Source of the DNA: Streptococcus henryi DSM 19005
GTDB lineage: Bacteria; Bacillota; Bacilli; Lactobacillales; Streptococcaceae
Assembly: GCF_000376985.1 (NCBI RefSeq)
Contig: NZ_AQYA01000020.1
Location: 1-34,583 of the forward strand
DNA: 34,583 nucleotides
Reading direction: 5' to 3'
Each line of letters opens with the position of its first letter. The stretch's first letter is position 1. Both the position numbers and the translations under genes were made by a program. The notes under the pieces are model-generated. The model had not been told where the DNA came from. It saw only the letters and a program-made list of their open reading frames with translations, and ran no database searches. Shown here piece after piece: positions 34,303 to 34,583 of the stretch.

Positions 34303-34583
34303 TGAACTGCTCCCTGTCAAGTGGACAACGAAATAATAAAAGATTAAGCAACGGCCTTGTTCCTCATTTCAAGAGGAGCGAGGCCGTTGTGCTTCTCTTG
34401 AAAACGTTGATTATTGTAAAAATAGATGTAGGCATCAATATCTGCGACTAAATCTTCAAAAGTCTGGTAAGTTTTAAAATCATAGCACTCTGTCTTAAAG
34501 TGACCAAAGAAGCTTTCTATCGGAGCATTATCAATACACTTGCCAACACGGGACATAGAGCGTGTTATCTGATATTGTGTGGT
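34303..34583 (-). mobile_element. IS3-family insertion sequence, right end, cut by the window
   Basis: The transposase end is followed by a likely terminal repeat starting near 34303 (TGAACTGCTCCCTGTCAAG), beginning with TG as IS3 ends do. The left end and most of the element lie beyond the window. The target duplication cannot be seen, so the exact boundary is approximate. Confidence 0.7.
34344..34583 (-). CDS. IS3-family transposase OrfB, C-terminal part
   Basis: About 79 residues; the frame runs off the right edge. It has the IS3 integrase end: TRSMSRVGKCIDNAPIESFF with the DDE-family glutamate in the PIESFFGHFK run, then TYQTFEDLVADIDAYIYFYN and the closing QRFQEKHNGLAPLEMR block. It belongs to the IS150-like branch by these words. 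The start of the gene and OrfA are outside the window. The stop is TAA at 34344-34346. Confidence 0.88.
   Translation of the reverse strand, partial: TTQYQITRSMSRVGKCIDNAPIESFFGHFKTECYDFKTYQTFEDLVADIDAYIYFYNNQRFQEKHNGLAPLEMRNKAVA

Noticed and set aside
1..34583. CRISPR array, prophage, toxin-antitoxin pair or restriction system
   Set aside because: No direct-repeat array, integrase, phage gene or such pairs were seen on either strand.

Overview
The window is chromosomal DNA of a Streptococcus, most likely of the mitis or salivarius groups. The evidence is a BOX-type repeat, a PBP2B-like transpeptidase followed by recR, a yutD-rlmN-vanZ cluster, an Rgg-type regulator, a YSIRK-type signal peptide and the low-GC codon use. 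No species can be fixed from the sequence alone. There is no phage, plasmid or CRISPR array. The only mobile DNA is a truncated IS3-family element at the right edge.

Layout. 1-2.6 kb: yutD, rlmN and a vanZ-like gene, closely packed. 2.6-6.5 kb: a heterodimeric ABC exporter preceded by an orphan MerR-type promoter, a BOX repeat and a second promoter with an internal operator. 6.5-10.3 kb: a six-gene operon of two tiny membrane proteins, an ABC ATPase, an ABC-2 permease, a histidine kinase and a LuxR-type response regulator. It matches the yvfRSTU layout of Bacillus and has two inverted-repeat sites upstream. 10.5-13.6 kb: a SWIM/SNF2 helicase. 13.8-14.6 kb: a formate/nitrite-channel gene broken by one in-frame stop. 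14.7-17.7 kb: pbp2b, a probable structured RNA of 6S-like shape, and recR with a TTG start. 17.7-19.7 kb, minus strand: DUF960, DUF402 phosphatase and recX (possibly leaderless). 19.8-22.1 kb: a TPR/helix-hairpin-helix protein overlapping an RNA m5U methyltransferase. 22.5-26.2 kb: an Rgg regulator, a divergent 81-residue protein of unknown function, and a large secreted LD-carboxypeptidase. 26.3-30.8 kb: an OFA-type transporter divergent from two flavoenzyme genes. 31.3-34.1 kb: tRNA-Thr and a MacB/LolD-like fused ABC transporter.

How the genes work together. The most coherent metabolic unit is 26.3-30.8 kb. A carboxylate transporter and a three-domain flavin reductase (NAD(P)H:FMN reductase, covalent-FMN domain, fumarate-reductase-like FAD domain) share a 196-bp control region with a Rex-like site and two CcpA cre-like sites. 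That predicts an NADH-consuming electron sink controlled by redox state and carbon supply. The 6.5-10.3 kb operon is a self-contained signal-sensing and export system, and a related palindrome stands upstream of the LD-carboxypeptidase. All functional claims rest on motif recognition by eye; no database search was possible.
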